From Takakia lepidozioides (taxonomy: Eukaryota > Streptophyta > Takakiopsida > Takakiales > Takakiaceae): a DNA stretch of 64,000 bases. Shown here piece after piece: positions 43,449-55,500 of this stretch (positions are counted from its first letter, which is position 1; every line of letters starts with the position of its first letter). The notes under the pieces are model-generated. The model searched no databases and was not told where the DNA came from. It saw only the letters and a program-made list of their open reading frames with translations. The stretch is taken from the NCBI GenBank assembly GCA_030704615.1, contig CM060734.1:36968042-37032041 (forward strand), given 5' to 3'. The position numbers were made by a program, and so were the translations under genes.

Positions 43449-46400
43449 AATTGAGTGGGAGAGACGGACAATCCACATCGGAGCGCTGATTAGGACGGTG
43501 ATGAATTTCAAATCAGACAGATGTTTGAATTTAAGCTAACAGCCGTTAGATCAAACCGATCTCGACCGTTGAGGTTTTTTTCAATTTGACCTAATGGTTA
43601 CTTTCTCCTAAAGTGAGGTGGCCCTATGGATGCTTCATTCTTCCCCTAATGGTTGGAGTAATTCTTTCTTGCATTGTTTAGTTGTTTTGCAACCATATAG
43701 TGGGAATGTGTGATGAAGAGTCAAGGAGCATATCATGAAACGTCACCTACTGGTATATTGCACAGGGCATTTCCAACAAAGGAGTGAGAGTCTTGCCAAG
43801 CATGTGGGTTAAGCAAGTATACAGATAAGACTGCACTTCAGTGCTTGCTACTCCCTTTGGATGAATAAAAGACACAACCAGACAAACAATCTCATTCCAG
43901 AGTACAAGAAACAAGAAAGGTAGAAATAGACTTTGTCTTCCCTTCCGTTGCGACATTGTCTAGTCTACCTGAAGGGCTAACAATGTGAATCGAACATGTT
44001 GAGTTAAGCAGGATAACAACCACCCAGGATAGCAGTGTTGCCCTGGGCGAATGTACCAAACCCATGAGTTCTTCAGTACTCCTTAAAAAGATCACTGAGG
44101 AGAAAATGTGTTGAGACAAAGGTACTATTGTGGCGTATGTGGAGATATCCTTGTTGTTTGGGACGCTCATGCTTTATTGCATGTCACAACCATCTTTGAA
44201 GACCTATAAGTGCGATGTGAAGGCCTAACTATTGATATTGATTGATGTAGTGCATACTACAGAGAACTTGGGACTGTGCATGACGAGGGGATGAGCTCGT
44301 CCGACACATCTAACAATGTGGTTTATCTCTGTCTTTGCACGAATTAGGGTGGTGTTTGTTTTGTTTTTGGTAGTTTATTTGATTTGTAGGAGCGCTTGGC
44401 GTGTCATTCATTATCCCCTCTGTTTTGTGTGATTAATGTTGGATAGGGTCTGTTTGTTTTGCAGCTTATATTTTCAGGACTATGACTGGACCTGCAACAA
44501 TGACAGGACCTACAACTATGACCTCAACCTTATTTATGACACATGACATAGATAATGAACTGCAGCTATGACATGAGCTGCCACGTCGCCAATAACATAA
44601 TCTCATAGTTGTTTGGAAAGCCTTAGTAATTGTTTGTTTTGCTTATTTGTTTCAAAACTTTCTGTTTTTGCTTGCTCTTAATTCGTTTTGATGGTCGTGT
44701 CTATAAGTGATCATAATCCCCCAGCCAAGTGGGGGTGTGCAAACAAGGATGGGGCATTTCCCCTTCAGGAATTCCCCCTCATTGTATACATGTGTGGGCT
44801 GCCAATGGGGTAGGACCGGCTTGGGTTCAAATCCCACTCTCACAATCATGTATAAGGTGTCTCTATAGGGATGTTAGGCTGGTACAAAGATAGATGTGGG
44901 CTGCTATTGTTGATGTGAAAAGAAGACTTGGTGGTTCTGTGATGGAAGACTAGGATAGCTCAATGCAAACAATTAAACATAATCTTCTTATAATCAAACA
45001 GGTCCTCATCAATTGTTGGCTTCAATAACAAAACCATTGTCTATTAGTTGTAATAACAAATAAAGCCATTGTCTACTTAAATTCACACATAACTATTCAC
45101 TGTACCATTTTTTTCTATCCCATTCAATCGAAACAATATATGTTTTGATTATAGTTGTGCTGTCACTCTCGGCTTAATCTAAACAACTAAGTCATTCTAA
45201 TCACATATAAACCCTAAATCTAGCCCAACCATGGATTCAAACCAGTCCATAAACCCCAAATGCATACACGTCTTGGTAGTACTATAGATAGACGCCGCAC
45301 ATTTTCTTTTTGGTGGGGGCTGGGGCATTTCTAGGCTTGGGGTACTCGGTTCTAAGCCTAAGATTATCATATTTTATGCTAGTAGAGCTGGATCTTTCAT
45401 ACCCGTGTTTAGAACCGGGTCTATACTCGCCTTAAACCTGGATACCAGACCAACATTGGTTAAGACACTTTAAAGGTTGATTGATTGTGTTGTTATGAAG
45501 TGAAAAACCTGACATTGAAGCTCCATGAACATTGAATACCTCCTCTGTGCTGGCCATTCCTTCCCCTCCTGTTTGGGTTGCCCGACTTGAAGCCCATGCA
45601 GCAGTCTCAGCCTGGTTCGGCCTTTCTCCCGGAATCTCCTGGTGCTGCTCCATGGAAACCTCTTCCTCCTTGTCTGACTGTACTTCGAAGTCCTCTTTCT
45701 CCCCTTCTTCTTCCGCTTGGGCTTCCTGTGTGATTTTCGGAAGCGGCCGCATGACTGGGCCTTCTTTCCCAACCCCTATGTCTTCCATTCCTCTTCTCGC
45801 CACTGTCTCTAGCAGTCTCATTGGGGACCATTCATCCTGCAGAAGGCTTTGGTCTCTCATTAATGTAGAAGCTTCTAAAGCCAACTGAATTTTTTTCAAT
45901 GGAGCATTATTTGTCGCAAATGGGTCTAAACATAATGTTGTAGTTGTATGTCCATTAAGTATCTTTGTAGCTTACGTCAATAACTCACAGCTAGAGATAT
46001 TCTTTCCCCCCCTACTCTTGTGGAGATTTTATTATAGGAAAAGATAAGTAAGTTTCCACTAAAAATGAATGAGCCGCATCACTTTCATCTCTAAGAGAGG
46101 CCCAATCTACATCTCATGAATTAGTAGGGCACATGACAAAATGATAATGAAATGTGAATGGGACAAAGTCACTAAATGGCCATGGACCAAACCATCTAAA
46201 GACACTTTTACGAAAACAATTGAAAACATGAATCAAATGAGAAGAAATAAGATTTCCATTGGAAGCTACTAGCGCAAATTAAAACCGCTTCCTAATCAAG
46301 AAAAAATACCCTAAGTGCTCTCCCAAAGGAAACGTAAAAATAGTGTCTCTTCATCCCGAAAGACTACCGTCTTCCGATGGAAACTAGACACTTTAAATCC

Positions 46401-46482
46401 TAGATCACCTAGGTTATGCACCGGCAAGGCACAAACACCCACCCATTGGGCTCCTTGCTCTAGTATCTTTCCCAATCATTAT
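43449..46482. other. Mostly anonymous sequence
   Basis: A Glu-rich open frame of 155 codons on the minus strand (45,899-45,432; includes EEEGEKEDFEVQSDKEEEVS) shows no domain. A stretch at 44,480-44,600 repeats tatgac(t/c) and gacctacaac motifs reminiscent of the CACTA-like bodies. The phrase ggttcaaatcccac near 44,823 resembles a pol III B box but no tRNA fold surrounds it. Confidence 0.4.
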
Positions 46483-47613
46483 CTAATTGGTTTTCAAAGC
46501 TACACCAAATATAACCTTCACCTTCATGTCCAATCTTCGTACATATTGAGTATGCCTCGAAATCTTAAACCCTAATTTTGCCATAGCTTTAAACACTTGT
46601 TGAACTGAAATAGGCTTGTCCACATAACAACGGTTGTAATGCTTTGTCAATTCATAACCTGTGATTGAACACCTTTCTCCAACGCAACAATCTTGAAAAA
46701 GAATTTTATGCATTCTATCCAAGAACAACGAGTTGCTATCAATTTGTCGACAAAGTGCATCTTCCCGCACCTTCATTACCTCCTTATGATGATCAATAGC
46801 GATTGGTTGATCTTGTACCTCCGCTGAAGATGCCGAAGGAGCAACCAACATCTCTAAATCAAGGAGGCACTTTTGCAAGCCCTCACGCATGTGTAGAGTC
46901 CATAAGCCCTTGTTTTCTTCAATTTCACGCTCTTTCATGCACGAAGTGCATACCTCCAACTCTTGACCACTACATCAAAAGTCATGATAAATGCATAATT
47001 AACAAAACATCCACCTAAAAAATCTCTATTCTCACTCATCTTGATGTTTTCGATTGAGACAAAATCTCCTCGTCCTTGTAATAGGGAAATACTTGTCTGC
47101 AAAGGTAGTCTAAACCCTAACAATGATCACCCGGAAGTCTACGTAAATAAGAGCCTCTTCTTCTTGCAAGTACTCGAGTGTGGGCTACTTAAAACCCTAA
47201 CGAATGTTGCTCGAGGTAATCTTTGCATGGTAATCCTACACCTAGTTTGAATGGGATAGAGAGAGATATATATGCCCTTGTTCGAGGCATGGGAGACTGC
47301 CATATTCTTCAAAGAACTCTTCATTTCCTAAAGACGTCCTTGGTGAGAAATGTTTCACTAGCTTTGGTTATTAGCCAATCCATCTCCATATATCTTTTTC
47401 TTTCCATTGGGATTGACGTTCTTCACTTTCATCAATCACAATTCTAAGCAATACATTAATACTTACTTGGAGTGTGGTAAACTGAAGAATGCCCAGTCGC
47501 AAATGCTCCCACAACCATGACACAAACGGATCTCATCATCCAAAAACTCCGAGAAAGGCTCCGAGTCATGACCTATTGGTAGCTCTTCTAGGATGGGACG
47601 CACAAACATCGCG
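46483..47613 (-). CDS. Unrecognised gene fragment, possible multi-exon
   Basis: Longest piece is a minus-strand frame 46,974-46,483, starting after a possible acceptor: ELEVCTSCMKEREIEENKGL, ALCRQIDSNSLFLDRMHKIL, ITGYELTKHYNRCYVDKPIS, VQQVFKAMAKLGFKISRHTQ. The last two segments look like a small helical, winged-helix-like domain, but I do not recognise the family. An upstream frame near 47,613-47,470 reads MFVRPILEELPIGHDSEPFS and then CHGCGSICDWAFF, with Cys pairs that could bind zinc, and ends near a donor-like site. Whether the pieces form one gene is uncertain. Confidence 0.3.
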
Positions 47614-50600
47614 ATCTCCTATAAACATTTATCAATAAAAATAGTCTCTCAATAGAAATAAGGGTATACTTACGTATTACATACTCAATTGTGGATCACG
47701 AGTTTGTAAATACATTGCAAGCTATTAGATCTTGATTGATAAAAGAGGACGTTTAATAAAGGATCATTTCATACATGGGTATGCTTTGTTTTGACAAAGC
47801 CCCATAAAGAAAAACCGACTACTATATCACGGAGGATGACGCCGACAGAAGCAAATGTAATAGGCTATTCATGAGGTATATTAACCCAATTTCTAACAAA
47901 GCAATAAAAAGACATGTTCATGTGTCTGACAAAGCCAACATCCCTTCTTCACCCTTACATTTTCTCTTACCTATATGCTAGAACAAACGGACTTCATTTT
48001 TTAAATCTTCTATCTACCTTAGTATGGAAAATAAAATTCAAATGCAAAGGTAAGCAATTGTACATGGAATGTCGAGTCTTCCAATTTCTCAAGCTTGTCC
48101 CAACCCCGCTTATCCATAACTCCCTTTGCGATAAAGAGTTGTAGCACCTAATAGCAGGTTCATGAGCATTTCGAACATTCTAATGGATGTACAAAACCCT
48201 AGCTTTCCAAGCTATGTTCATTTTTCGTAAACGAATTCATTTCCGTATTTCGATAGTATCATGTGTTAGTATTTTTTTTGAAACACCAATGTCGAAGCTT
48301 AAATAGTCCCACTAAGACCTTTCGAGCTACATAACCAAAAAAATAAAGAGAAAGTACTTCCAGAAAGGAAACTAAAGCCTTTTGTCTTGGGGTTAGCAAA
48401 AAAAATAACCAACAAATGTATGCTAGGCCAACAACATATGCGCCCACACCTTACTACAACAAAAGAATAGAGTTAGCATAGAGGGCGAGGAAAGGGGACA
48501 ATCAACACAAACACAATATCTAAACCATACATAAGTCATTTCCACAACATAGCCATGACATTCATTGAAATAGGGTTGCATACAAGGCAAGGATAAGGAA
48601 AAGGCCATAGGAGTCATCCCCACCATAAGCCATGGCATTGAGGTGAGGGCATTGCAAAACAAGGGACTAGGAAGGGCAAGAGGGGGAACGAGAAGGCGCG
48701 TACTAGGGGTTTGGTGATCATAATGCATACATGAGAATCAGCACAAAGTGAAATCGAGTACATCACAGGGATTCTTCTCTCCAGATCCCGGCCTCAATGA
48801 TCTGACCGCAATTTCAAGGCTGGAGTACTCACCACAGATAGAGGCGAAAGCGGCGCCAGCTTGAGCAGCGACGAGCGAGCTGGTGGACGCTCAATGCAGC
48901 GCGACTGCAGCTCTCTCTGCCGCCATGCGAGCTTCCGCAGCTCGTCCTCCTCTCTGCTCCCGAGACACCGTCTCCTCTCTCTCTCTCTCTCTTTTGTCGT
49001 AGTACCCCCTACCCCTCCGTCCCCCCCCCCCCTCCTCCTCTACTTATCAGAGCGCGAGGGACTGTCTCTTGACTCGCTTTAGCAAATAGGGTTTCTTTGA
49101 CCAAATGGCACGATTGCTCTTCCCCGTGGCGATTGGCTTTTCAGGTCCCACGAACGCGCTTGGATGAACTATATTCTCCATCCAGATAATAACTTCATCC
49201 ATACGTTCATGCCAGATTTTCTCGTTTGTTAACAAAATGAAAAGAATATTGGAAAAGTCTAGATGAATGAATGAAGAATAATGAATGAATGTGAGTCGCA
49301 CATCCATTGATTGGCGAGAATGATTAGCGAGCGACGACATGATGAGTGCCGTTAGACGCTCTAGAGAGCACAATGATCCGTCAGACATTTGTCTCTCCGT
49401 TGTCTTTGTCTCTCCAGCTTCTCTCAAGTAAACAGATCGATCGGATAGATCACAAGTTTTCATGAATGCATGGAAAGACATCTCTAACAATCGTCCACAA
49501 TCTGACTCTGTGTTTGTTTGGCCTACCACTGACAGAGAAATGCTGGCAGCGGTTATGCAATGATGGATAGGAAATCGGAGGGTGGTAATATTGTAGCTGG
49601 CATTGCAGAGCAGAAAAGCCTGACACCGTTGTAGCAAATAGCAACATCTATACAGCACCTGGCCTGGAGACTCCTCTCCGTTCTGTAGCTAGCGGAAGAT
49701 CAGCTGGCTAGATATACCCCCAAGGCCAGAGCTCTTCTCTCGTGGCGGAAGTTGAGGTCCTCTACGTCCGCCGTCCGGTCCTGTTGGCTGGAGTATAAGT
49801 ACGTAAGTAACCACATCATGCAATAACAGACCAGTCACTTCCATGAATCCGTTTCCTGTACAGGCGTCTATGGCGGCGCCATTATTGGCTTAATTTACTC
49901 CCTCTGCCACTACGTTGGTGGCCGGAAATATCAAGGCATGCAACTTCTTGACGTGACATAGGCCACAGAAGCTGGAGAAGATGGGAATTTTTGACAGATA
50001 TCAAGGAAAGGGAGTTAGTGACGAATATTCAAGTTATGAAACATCAGAATTAGAAACGGAGTCTGAACATATGGTATAACGTGATCAGACATCAAGGACT
50101 GTCACCCTGTGGACACTTATTGAAGGAATCAGACACCAGATTTTGTAGGTCCGTTTCAGTAAATGCCTGATCAGCTGAGTTAGGCAGGCGAACGACATAC
50201 AGAAGACACACACATGCGAACCCTGAACTGATCTTTCCTGCAACGGTCGGCACTGGGCAGCAACCTGCGAATGAGCAACCGACATTGCTGCCGAGTACTC
50301 AGCGTCCAATGGACTGCTTCTTGTGCACGTTATTATTGTTTTGTGTTCAGTTGCTAGTCTGCCAAACACTGGAAATGGAACCTTGGCAGGACTGCCCTGT
50401 CGAAAAGTTGATCACACCATGACTCCATTCGAAAAATAAAAACTCCCCTCTGGTAACTTCGTCAGGCAAATCACACAGCTCCGGGCCGGCACAACTCCTC
50501 GATCAACTCCTCATTGCTTGATTTCTTCAAGGTCACCATCATGACCAAGAATCAAGCAACCATGAAGAAAAGCTCGACTCCCGGTCAACCAAGGCAAACT

Positions 50601-50700
50601 GCCTTTCCAGACGCCATACTGACAGTCTACAGAGCATTGGGTGGTGTGCTGCCTAGTACACGAGCCATGCCCTTCCTCCATCTGCCCACACGCTGAACCT
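47614..50700. other. No recognisable gene; low-complexity tracts
   Basis: Includes pyrimidine-rich tracts at 48,970-48,993 (CT repeats), a run of C at 49,020-49,032 and gaatgaatgaa repeats near 49,262-49,292. A 203-codon minus frame (49,658-49,047) has no domain or compositional sign of being coding. Confidence 0.4.
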
Positions 50701-50947
50701 TTGGAGGAGCGCCGCCGCTTGCAATGCAGCAAACGGTAACTTGGCAACGTTCACTGTACCTTCTCCCTCCTCGCTCCTACACCCTAACTCTATCCCAACC
50801 CTAATTAATCCATATTCATCCACACGGACTTGTTATATTTATCCATCCATCCCTGCTCATCCTACACATCGTACTGTGCTCTGTAGCTTTCCGTTGGTTG
50901 TCCTCGCCTCTCATCCACATGGCAGTGAAGCGGCTCGTCTCTCTCAC

Positions 50948-50987
<40 letters not shown>

Positions 50988-52542
50988 ACGGGACTGAAGG
51001 TGCGTGGTGTGAGACAGGCGGCGGCCTCTTGCTGCTCGCTAATTAATCACATTGCGTTTAGGAGAGTCCGTCATAGCGTTCTCCCTCTCTTTGAACTTTT
51101 TCTCTGTGTCTCCTTGTTTGCATTTCGTCAATCGTACTGCTGTGCACACACTCCAAATTCTGTTCTGTTCTGTTCTTTCTCCAGCGCCGGCAATCGGGAG
51201 TTGCGTTAATTTTTGTAAGTGAGCTCATTATGCATCCCTCTATGGTAAATGTGGTATAATGACGGTGGTCGACTCTACACCCTCAATCTGTCGCCAGTTG
51301 CCTTTGGGGGAGTTGTTGGGTTGTAGATCATTTGGCATGGCGGTATGTTATTCAGACAGCACTGGCTTTGCCAGTCTTATCACAATCTTTATGTCGGGAG
51401 TGTAATTTTACAACCCGCTGCCTCTCTTTTGTGATACCAAGCGTCTGGGTATAAAAATTGGTTAAAGTGGAGTTCCAGCTCGTAAGTCACGCTGTGTCAC
51501 TGTGTGTTTGAAGGCAGAGACAAGCTACCTGTAGCTCCATACATTTGGTAGACTTTGTCTTTGTCTGTACTTTTCTACGTGAGACTGTGGCGTATACCAG
51601 AAAACAGCCTTGCAAGTTCTCGTCTTACTCGTGCAGTTACTATGGTACCTCTCGAGTAGATTTGAACGCATCATTCACTTATTCGGAAACTTTTCTGTAG
51701 CAAACAGCAGAATTGTACAGCAGAATTGTAGTTTCCGACGCATCTTGCTTAGCTCTTCCACTTGAGGTGTCATCGATCACATTTGTGCACCTGCGCCAAA
51801 TGAACTCGGGTTGGCAATGTGAGCCAATTTGACTGCACATTGTCTAACAGGTGCATGTAGAATGATGCAGCATGTAGTGCACGAACGTAATCAACACCAT
51901 GCAGAATGAGGCTGCTAGTCAGTATTCCGCCAGAGAAACTGAGGAGAATACGTCTATCTACGATCTTATTTTGACTCTTGCATTTGGAAGCTGAAAATAT
52001 CTGGTAGCTATGTACATAGGTGTCTGTTTATCCCTTATGCTTCCCATTGAGTTTTGTTGCTTTTGTCCAACGTAACGTTTGGCCTAATGTCACTTCTCTC
52101 CAATTTACTGAACTCGCTAGCATGATCATACGCGTGCGGCCTGCAAGGTAGCCCATGTTCCAGTCGTCCTACGTTGAGACAGGGCCTTGTCGAATTTCAA
52201 CTGTCACCTCATTTTCCCCTGTAGGTACTCCAGTTTATCTCCATGCATGCTACATGTTGGTGTTCTAACCAGTACGTTTGCTGAACAACTTATTTTGTGG
52301 ATTGATACTATCCTCAGAGTAAAGCTGGGACCGTTTCTCTTTCCTGAAGACAGCACTCTAAATCTGAATACGAGCAGTTTCCGACAATTTGCATGCTTAA
52401 CCGTACCAATTCTAACATCCTTAAATGGATTACTGGTGGTGTATTGTGGGCCAGGAATGCTGCGGTCGATCTCCAAACCGCCACTTTCAGATTCCGCTTT
52501 GAGGGAAAGGGAGCTTCACATTCTTCCGATTGAACTGCAAAG
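50701..52542 (+). promoter_or_regulatory. 5' flank and probable leader of the first ABCG gene
   Basis: Non-coding stretch upstream of the ATG at 52,543. It holds a (CT)n tract at 50,938-50,986 and further pyrimidine-rich blocks to 51,180, a composition common in plant core promoters and 5' leaders. No TATA box or start site could be fixed. The ATG context (gcaaagATGG) is favourable. Confidence 0.35.
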
Positions 52543-55500
52543 ATGGGTGACGTCTCTCCCCCGGACCGATTCTTAAACCTCCCGCATCTAACTAGAAGGC
52601 AAAGTCCTGGCCCAAGCCCCTTAGGCCTTGCGAGTGTACGCGACTTGGAAATTCAAAGTCCATCTTCTGATTCTCACCCATTGATACGTCCCATCCCACA
52701 CCCTGAACCCTCCAGCGACAACGAGTCAAACCACTATACGAGTGTCTCTCCTCTAATAGCCACAAAAGACTACGCACAAACCGGTGTCTTCCCACCGAGC
52801 CCTCCAATGAAGTCTCCAAAGACAGTTCTTTTTACACCGAGTTTTGCCATGGAGGCCTCTGACCCCAGAAAACCTGAGAAGGGGGCAACAATAGTGTGGC
52901 GGGATCTGACAGTCTCAATTGGAGGGAAAAGAGGAGGCGAGTCAAGTAAACTACTGAAAAGTGCCACTGGTTTTGCAAGGCCGGGGTCCCTGTTGGCAAT
53001 CATGGGATCAGCGTGCTCAGGAAAGAATACATTGCTGAAGGCCTTAGCAGGTCTGGTGCCCACCCCTCCTTACAGGTTAAGATTTCATTTCAAGTAGGAG
53101 CGATGAGTGAGCTCTGTGAGGGGGAGAGAGGGGCTGAGGTAGAATATTGTCATCCACTTCGGACCACGGAGCTGGACTTCTGCATGTTCTTCCCCTTTCA
53201 GGACTGCTAAAGACTTATATTGTGCGAAAGGTGGATACAATGCTGACTGCAAGATCAGCTTCAGACAAAGAAGTAAAGAAGATAAGAAACTTCATAACTA
53301 GAGCTGCTGCAATTGAAACATACTCTTAGGAAGCACGTCCTGCTCAAATCTATTCAGAACGACCAGATGTTTTTAAAGTTTGGTTGAATCAATGCAGACC
53401 AGCTACCAAGAAATGCAAAAGTGTATGGAGACATTACTCTAAATGGGCGCCGACGACAACTGCATTATGGCACTTATGTGAGAATCCCTGCTCCTCACAG
53501 TATTAATCACAGGCAAGGGAGGGTTGTGATTCTTGTGTGCATTTAAGGGATTAGTTGTTTGTTGATGCTTTGAGACAAATCATTCACTCATGATTTTGAT
53601 ATGGCAGGCTTACATAAGAACGGAGGAAGAATGGATGGAAGCTTTGACAGTCCGTGAGATGCTGCACTACTCTGCTCTGTTGCAACTCCCAAGCAGTCTG
53701 CCTCTTTCGAAAAAGCTTGCACGGGTGGATGCTTCTATTTCGGCAATGGACCTGGAGGACCTGGTGGACGTGCGCATTGGGTGTGCACACAGAAATGGTG
53801 GTCTGTCTCGAGTGGAACGAAAGCTACTTAGTTTAGCCATTCAGTTGATCTCTCGACCCTATTTACTGTTTCTGGAAGACCCCACTTGTGGACTTGATGG
53901 GTATAAACTTCAACCCCAAGCACCCCCTTACATTTCTCTGCAAGTCCCACAAACTCTTTATTCATTCTTTTCTCTCTCTATGTTGATGTTGTTTTGGCTC
54001 GATTCCATCTAGACTCCAGCTCAGTGTTGCCAGTTGGCTAAGAGAGAGTTGGCAGACATTGGCATCAAATCATTGGGCAATGCAGCGAAATTGTTTATTT
54101 CCCTCTGGACCCGATTTCTGATCTGAAGACACAAGGGAGTTGGACAAATAAAATGGCCCTTCTGGTGATCTGATACTCTTGTGGTTCTTGGGTGGGACTT
54201 CAAAGTGTCGCAAGCTTGCAGGTGATGACGATGCTGAGGAAATTGGCATCCGAACAGCGATGCACGGTGATTGCGGCTATGCAACATTCTAGCAGCCTTG
54301 TGTGGGCCTTGATGGATCAGCTCTATCTTCTCTCCCATGGCATCACCATCTTCTTTGGACCTTCCCAGGCAGCCCTGGAGGTATATTCTTGCCGTGTCAG
54401 CCTTTGCAACAAATTTACTAATTAAATTCTATCTGAGTGATCTCATCGGATCACCCCCATGTTCTCTGGTTGGGACCTAGAACCAGGCCTTGAGACGCAC
54501 CCCTTGCATCTCTCTAGAATGAAAACACCTCGGGCCTTTACTGGAATAATTGATAATTCCAGTTACAGTTTCAACAGTTCTATCCAAGGAGCCAAAGGTG
54601 TCGGTACGATGGAAGACAACAGTGAAGTATGCAAACCTGTTGAAGTATGGAACTTTTGAGTTGTGTTTGAGGAATGTATGGTTGGATTCCTGGATGCAGC
54701 TCTTTGCCAATGCAGGGTTTCCGTGCCCACGTCTTCAAAATCCCATCGACCACTTTCTTGGGGCCATTAACACGAACTTGAACAGCATCAAACATGGACA
54801 GGTTTTGTCCTTCAATCCCATCTGTTCATTCCTCAGAATATTTTGTCCTTCAGTATGGAAAGGTTTACATCAACAGTAATGTTCCCCTTGACTATCTTTG
54901 TAGAGCTGTGCATCTATTTGTAAGAACATGCCAAAAGGGATGAAGGAGAAGAGAGAGTTCATTCAGCTGTGATTTTGCAGGATGAGGAGCACACAGGTGA
55001 TTGTATGTGGGGTGATATGGATACATCGGTGGTAGTCCGGACAGTGGAGGCCACTTTCCAGGCTTCTTCTGAGGCTGCATTGGTGCAATCTCTAGTGATT
55101 GAGCTGTCATCAAATGTATGATGGCCACAGACCGTCCTGTCTGTTATCGTCTAGCAAATTCAATTCTTCCAAAAATTCGAACTTCATATCTCTGATTCCC
55201 TTTTACTCCTAGCTTGTAGGAGTAGTTTGATTCAAGTACTTCACACCATCTATTACATCACTTGACTTATATTTTGCCGTCTCTCTTCTTTCTGGTGTCA
55301 TTGGTATGTCTCGATTGAAGAACCATCCCATCATCAGAATGTTCTCTCTTTGTTGCTCTCTATCCTCCCCAAAGGTAGTGCCTATTTCCTATATTTCCGT
55401 CCAAACTGGGCATGAAAGTCTATGGCCACAAGGCTATGGCAAATGAAGTCTCTTGAGTACATTTCTATCCTCCCCAATCCTTCATTGAGCATAAGGGGTA

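Noticed and set aside
44780-44840. tRNA-like B box (ggttcaaatccc)
   Set aside because: No acceptor stem, D arm or anticodon arm can be folded around it. At most a decayed SINE-like or chance match.
45432-45899. Acidic 155-codon ORF as a real gene
   Set aside because: Charged low-complexity composition without domain, exon partners or start context. Left as part of an anonymous stretch.
49047-49658. 203-codon minus-strand frame
   Set aside because: No domain, low-complexity flanks and no splice or homology support. Looks like chance.
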